A stretch of 8,091 bases of DNA from Acidobacteriota bacterium (GTDB lineage: Bacteria; Acidobacteriota; Terriglobia; Terriglobales; Acidobacteriaceae), in contig JANXQR010000183.1 of NCBI GenBank assembly GCA_025353435.1, forward strand, positions 1 to 8,091, read 5' to 3'. Of the stretch, positions 5,604-8,091 are shown in pieces. The position numbers were made by a program, and so were the translations under genes. How positions within the stretch are numbered: position 1 is the stretch's first letter; every line of letters starts with the position of its first letter. Under the pieces are notes generated by a model, which was given only the letters and a program-made list of their open reading frames with translations, was not told the origin of the DNA and did not search any database.

Positions 5604-6527
5604 TCAGTTTGAAGCAACGGGTACGCGGAAGTCTATGCCGTCAGTGCGATTGCTCTGCTGGGTCGCGGCCAGGTTGATCTGGTCGAGCGGGATCTCGCGA
5701 TACTTCTGATCGAGAACTGTAAGCGTTGTTGAAGTGATCAGATAGTTGTGAATCTGCTCTGAAGGACGGCCATCGTTGAAGACCAGCGTTACCGCTTGCT
5801 GAGACGTCGCAGAATTGGACGCTTCGACCGAGCCTGTATACGGAGTGCGTGCGTTCGGCGGATATTCAACTGCGGGAGAACTGTAATCTCCACCATTTCC
5901 ATAGTTGTACGGAGCGCGGTCGCCGACACTTCCGGAGTAGGGCTGCATTGAGTTGCCATATGCGTCACCGGGGGAGACCGGTCCGCCATAACCTGCGTAG
6001 GGCGTTTGATAGCTGTCGTAGTCCGAGTTGTCGTAGCCGTAATAGCCCGGGTAGTTCAACATGAAGGGGTATCCCGGCCAGCCCAAATAGCCGTACCCCA
6101 GGCTTACTTCATAACCGCGCCAATAGGGCCTGCGATGGTGATCCCGATCTCCATCCCGGTCATGATCGCGACCGCCTTGATTCCAGCCCGATCCTCGACC
6201 GCCGGTGCGGGTGTAGCCGGAATAAGGAGGACGGATTTGCGGGCTGTGGGATCCGAAGCGCATCGGCGCAGGGCTCAAAGATCTGCCCGGAGCAATGGGG
6301 CCGCCGTGTGCGACGGGCATCGAGTATCCCCGTGGCTCTGGTCGGCTGATGGGGCCTGAATGTCCAATCGGGGCGGAGGGGCGCATGGGTGCCGAAGGTC
6401 GCATGGGGGCCGAGCGGCCAATCGAACCAGCGTGACCGGAAAATCCGCCGTGCGATGCCCCGTGTTGCGGCCACAACGGCACTGCCAGCATTCCCACGGC
6501 GATCGCGACTGCGGCTCCAGATCTCAT
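5604..6527 (-). CDS. Secreted Gly/Pro/Tyr-rich protein with conserved C-terminal domain, function unknown
   Basis: 307 residues from ATG 6525-6527. Residues 1-20 form a signal-peptide-like hydrophobic start. Then come a Ser/Pro/His-rich part with SAPMRP repeats (39-56), a charged patch of alternating Asp, Arg and His (about 119-133), and a long Tyr/Gly/Pro-rich region (134-230) that should be disordered. Residues 246-303 look folded: VTLVFNDGRPSEQIHNY followed by TSTTLTVLDQKYREIPLDQINL. I recall this type of terminal segment in Acidobacteriota secreted proteins, with no known role. The frame stays open upstream to 6755 but that part overlaps the neighbouring gene and precedes the signal peptide, so it is left out. 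The ribosome site is weak. It lies 121 nt after the DUF6526 gene on the same strand and is convergent with the cytochromes. A cell-envelope or matrix role is a guess. Confidence 0.78.
   Translation of the reverse strand: MRSGAAVAIAVGMLAVPLWPQHGASHGGFSGHAGSIGRSAPMRPSAPMRPSAPIGHSGPISRPEPRGYSMPVAHGGPIAPGRSLSPAPMRFGSHSPQIRPPYSGYTRTGGRGSGWNQGGRDHDRDGDRDHHRRPYWRGYEVSLGYGYLGWPGYPFMLNYPGYYGYDNSDYDSYQTPYAGYGGPVSPGDAYGNSMQPYSGSVGDRAPYNYGNGGDYSSPAVEYPPNARTPYTGSVEASNSATSQQAVTLVFNDGRPSEQIHNYLITSTTLTVLDQKYREIPLDQINLAATQQSNRTDGIDFRVPVASN
6360..6413 (-). repeat. Three 18-bp coding repeats (SAPMRP / SAPMRP / SAPIGH)
   Basis: On the minus strand three consecutive 18-bp units encode residues 39-56 of the secreted protein. 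The first two give identical hexapeptides and the third diverges in its last three residues. The DNA units differ at several third positions, so this is an old repeat and not a recent slippage product. Confidence 0.6.
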
Positions 6528-6648
6528 GCTCAGAATTCTACGCCCGATTTGATTGCGCGCGCGCAAGTCCGCAGGAATCGGATTTAATGAACTCGTCGGC
6601 CGATGACCCTTGTACCTTACGAAAATCAGTGCGGTTTCAAGTCCAGAT

Positions 6649-7089
6649 TCAAACCCGCCAGTAGTCGGGCCGCCATGTCTTGATCCGTTCCTTGATCTGC
6701 TTGCGGTTGAGAGTTTCTGCCAGAGCTTGCCCGGCGAGGGCGACAACTTCCCCATCGGAGGCGAAGCGCAGCCCGATCAGCTGATCTTCGGTCAACTGCG
6801 CGATCTTGGGGCGCATTTCCGCTGGCGCCAACTCCTTCAATCGCAGCCGCTCTTCAAGCCGGATCACGCGATCCTGCACCTTAAGCGCATACACGCGAAT
6901 GAGAAAGACCGGTACGAAGATGCCGACCGATAGCACCACCAGCCATGTATTCCAAAGCCCGGGGTGGTGCACCAGGTGCCGGATCACGGCCACGAGATTT
7001 GCGATGAGAAAAAAGAAAGTGACGAAGTGGAACGGTGGGTGGAGCCTGCCGTGGTGCTTGAAATCCTGTAGCGGTTGCGAACTACTCAT
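6649..7089 (-). CDS. DUF6526 family small membrane protein
   Basis: 146 residues from ATG 7087-7089 to TGA 6649-6651. The N-terminus has the family look, QDFKHHGRLHPPFHF (8-22). It is followed by two membrane helices (about 20-38 and 45-65) and the hallmark RVYALKVQDRVIRLEERLRL (65-84). Then come RPKIAQLTEDQLIGLRFASD (93-112) and a C-terminal LNRKQIKERIKTWRPDYWRV (127-146). No catalytic motif is visible. Proteins of this kind have no known function; I recognise the family from its sequence pattern and have not searched a database. The ribosome site is weak, with AGAG about 12 nt upstream. It is divergent from the acetylesterase gene across 269 bp and could be co-transcribed with the secreted protein gene 121 nt downstream. 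Confidence 0.85.
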   Translation of the reverse strand: MSSSQPLQDFKHHGRLHPPFHFVTFFFLIANLVAVIRHLVHHPGLWNTWLVVLSVGIFVPVFLIRVYALKVQDRVIRLEERLRLKELAPAEMRPKIAQLTEDQLIGLRFASDGEVVALAGQALAETLNRKQIKERIKTWRPDYWRV

Positions 7090-7239
7090 TCGGGCTCACG
7101 ATCTCTTTCAGTCCAGGGTTACCTTGAACCGCGGCGGGGAACCGGCTTCCCGCGCTCAGCGTGGCCCCGGGCTGGAAACCGGCGCCAAACGGATTCTCCC
7201 CAACCTCTCCAACGAAGTCAATCAGAAAACACGATTGAG

Positions 7240-7255
7240 GCTGAATCGATTGAGC
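7240..7255. promoter_or_regulatory. LacI-family-like operator candidate (AATCGATT core)
   Basis: GCTGAATCGATTGAGC is a 16-bp near-palindrome with one mismatched pair and the AAnCGnTT core common to LacI-family operators. It lies about 104 bp before the acetylesterase start. CGATTGAG also occurs just upstream (7232-7239), 15 bp from the copy at 7247-7254. LacI-type control of a carbohydrate-acting gene would be ordinary. No regulator gene is in the window, so this is tentative. Confidence 0.3.
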
Positions 7256-7301
7256 CGCGTTCCCGGCAAGACGGGATGTCCAGCCTTCTGATACGGTTTT
7301 C

Positions 7302-7329
7302 TTTCCGGAAATTCTCGATATTTTTCGAG
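7302..7329. promoter_or_regulatory. Pair of small palindromes just upstream of the acetylesterase gene
   Basis: TTTCCGGAAA (7302-7311) is a perfect 10-bp palindrome. CTCGA (7314-7318) and TCGAG (7325-7329) form a 5-bp inverted repeat around six A/T bases. They lie 30-57 bp before the GTG at 7359, in an AT-richer patch that is a reasonable place for a promoter. The second could form a weak hairpin in the leader. Function is unproven. Confidence 0.25.
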
Positions 7330-7358
7330 CGGGAACGCGCCGGATCAACACTCGATTC

Positions 7359-8091
7359 GTGAGGCAATCCTTGAAACTTGGCTTGATTTTTCTCCTGGCC
7401 TTAATACCTGCCGCAATCCCCGCCCAAGTCATAATTCCGAAGGTGCTTTCGGATCACATGGTGGTGCAGCGCGATCTGCCTGTGCATGTGTGGGGTCGGG
7501 CCCCGGTTGGCGATCAGGTGAGCGTCACATTCCGTGGCCAGACTGAAACCGGTATCAGCAATCGAATTGGCCGCTGGAGCGTGTACTTGAAGCCGGCAGC
7601 AGCCGGCGGTCCGTTCGAGATGACGATCAATGGAACTGATCCCACTTCAGGCGCCGCCGCCGCGGCGCAAGACATCGTCATTCACGACATTCTCGTCGGC
7701 GATGTGTGGATCGCCTCCGGCCAATCTAATATGGAATTTCCCATGAGCCGCGCCGTCAGCGCAGCGGCCGATCTGCCCCATGCCGACAACCCACATATCC
7801 GGCTCTTGATGGTGGACAAGAAAGCAGCCGACTATGCGCAAGACGATTTGCCAACAACGGGTTGGGCCGCATCCACGCCGGAGACCGCGAAGGATTTTTC
7901 GGCTGTAGCGTGGTACTTTGCGCGCGAGATCGAACAACGCGAGCATGTGCCGGTGGGGGTGGTCGATTCCACATGGGGCGGAACCGTCGCCGAATCGTGG
8001 GTGCGACTCACGGCACTGGGCGAAGACGCGTCGCTTGATCCGCTCTTTGCCTCGCGCGGCAAGATGCTTGACCACGCCGCCGACACCGAAA
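7359..8091 (+). CDS. Sialate O-acetylesterase-type SGNH hydrolase, N-terminal part only
   Basis: The frame from GTG 7359 is open to the right edge (244 residues); these proteins usually run to roughly 500-650. A signal peptide (about 1-22, ending IPA before QVI) precedes a beta-rich part with VLSDHMVVQRDLPVHVWG (29-46), typical of the family. The catalytic block DVWIASGQSNMEFPM (115-129) carries the GQSNM motif with nucleophile Ser123. VGVVDSTWGGTVAESW, about 80 residues later, matches the second conserved block. The Asp/His part of the active site lies beyond the window. It removes acetyl esters from a sugar polymer, probably in the periplasm or outside. Despite the family name, plant-polysaccharide substrates are likely in soil Acidobacteriota (inference). 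TTG 7371 is a less likely start because it shortens the signal peptide; the GTG has only a weak ribosome site. Confidence 0.9.
   Translation, partial: MRQSLKLGLIFLLALIPAAIPAQVIIPKVLSDHMVVQRDLPVHVWGRAPVGDQVSVTFRGQTETGISNRIGRWSVYLKPAAAGGPFEMTINGTDPTSGAAAAAQDIVIHDILVGDVWIASGQSNMEFPMSRAVSAAADLPHADNPHIRLLMVDKKAADYAQDDLPTTGWAASTPETAKDFSAVAWYFAREIEQREHVPVGVVDSTWGGTVAESWVRLTALGEDASLDPLFASRGKMLDHAADTE

Noticed and set aside
6528..6755. 76-codon N-terminal extension of the secreted protein
   Set aside because: It overlaps the DUF6526 gene by 107 bp and would bury the signal peptide inside the protein. ATG 6525-6527 begins a normal signal sequence.
7082..7432. 116-codon minus-strand open frame
   Set aside because: It crosses the intergenic region and the signal-peptide part of the acetylesterase, and shows no domain or ribosome site.

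Overview
The window looks like a chromosomal segment of a soil-type Acidobacteriota (class Terriglobia). This is an inference from moderately high GC, a DUF6526 membrane protein, a secreted Gly/Pro/Tyr-rich protein whose C-terminal domain I associate with that group, a deoxyhypusine-synthase-like gene and a sialate-O-acetylesterase-type hydrolase. No rRNA, tRNA, insertion sequence or CRISPR array was seen.

Layout. Bases 1-893 (minus strand, 3' end outside the window) encode a deoxyhypusine/homospermidine-synthase-like protein. A 386-bp intergenic region (894-1279) with two inverted repeats and a GC-rich hairpin separates it from three plus-strand respiratory genes. These are an 11-heme c-type cytochrome with a C-terminal membrane anchor (1280-2605), a translationally coupled b-type cytochrome subunit (2598-3461) and, after a 102-bp gap, an 11-heme cytochrome fused to a b-type cytochrome domain (3564-5540). 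Convergent to these are two minus-strand genes: a secreted low-complexity protein (5604-6527) and a DUF6526 protein (6649-7089). A divergent plus-strand SGNH-type acetylesterase (7359 onward) runs off the right edge.

The centre of interest is the cytochrome locus. The first two genes together have the same order of parts as the single third gene: signal peptide, 11 CXXCH hemes with closely matching spacing, one membrane helix carrying a His, then a four-helix b-type domain with identical His spacing (14 and 15 residues). The locus therefore holds a split and a fused version of one membrane quinone/multiheme-cytochrome module. The overall plan resembles the CbcL-type inner-membrane quinol oxidoreductases of Geobacter, which pass electrons from the quinone pool to periplasmic cytochromes. 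Together the two versions would carry 22 covalent c hemes and up to four b hemes. Both transcription units are preceded by the same CRP/FNR-like palindrome (TGTGA-N6-TCAC), which suggests shared control. No outer-membrane conduit or terminal reductase is present, so the electron acceptor is unknown.
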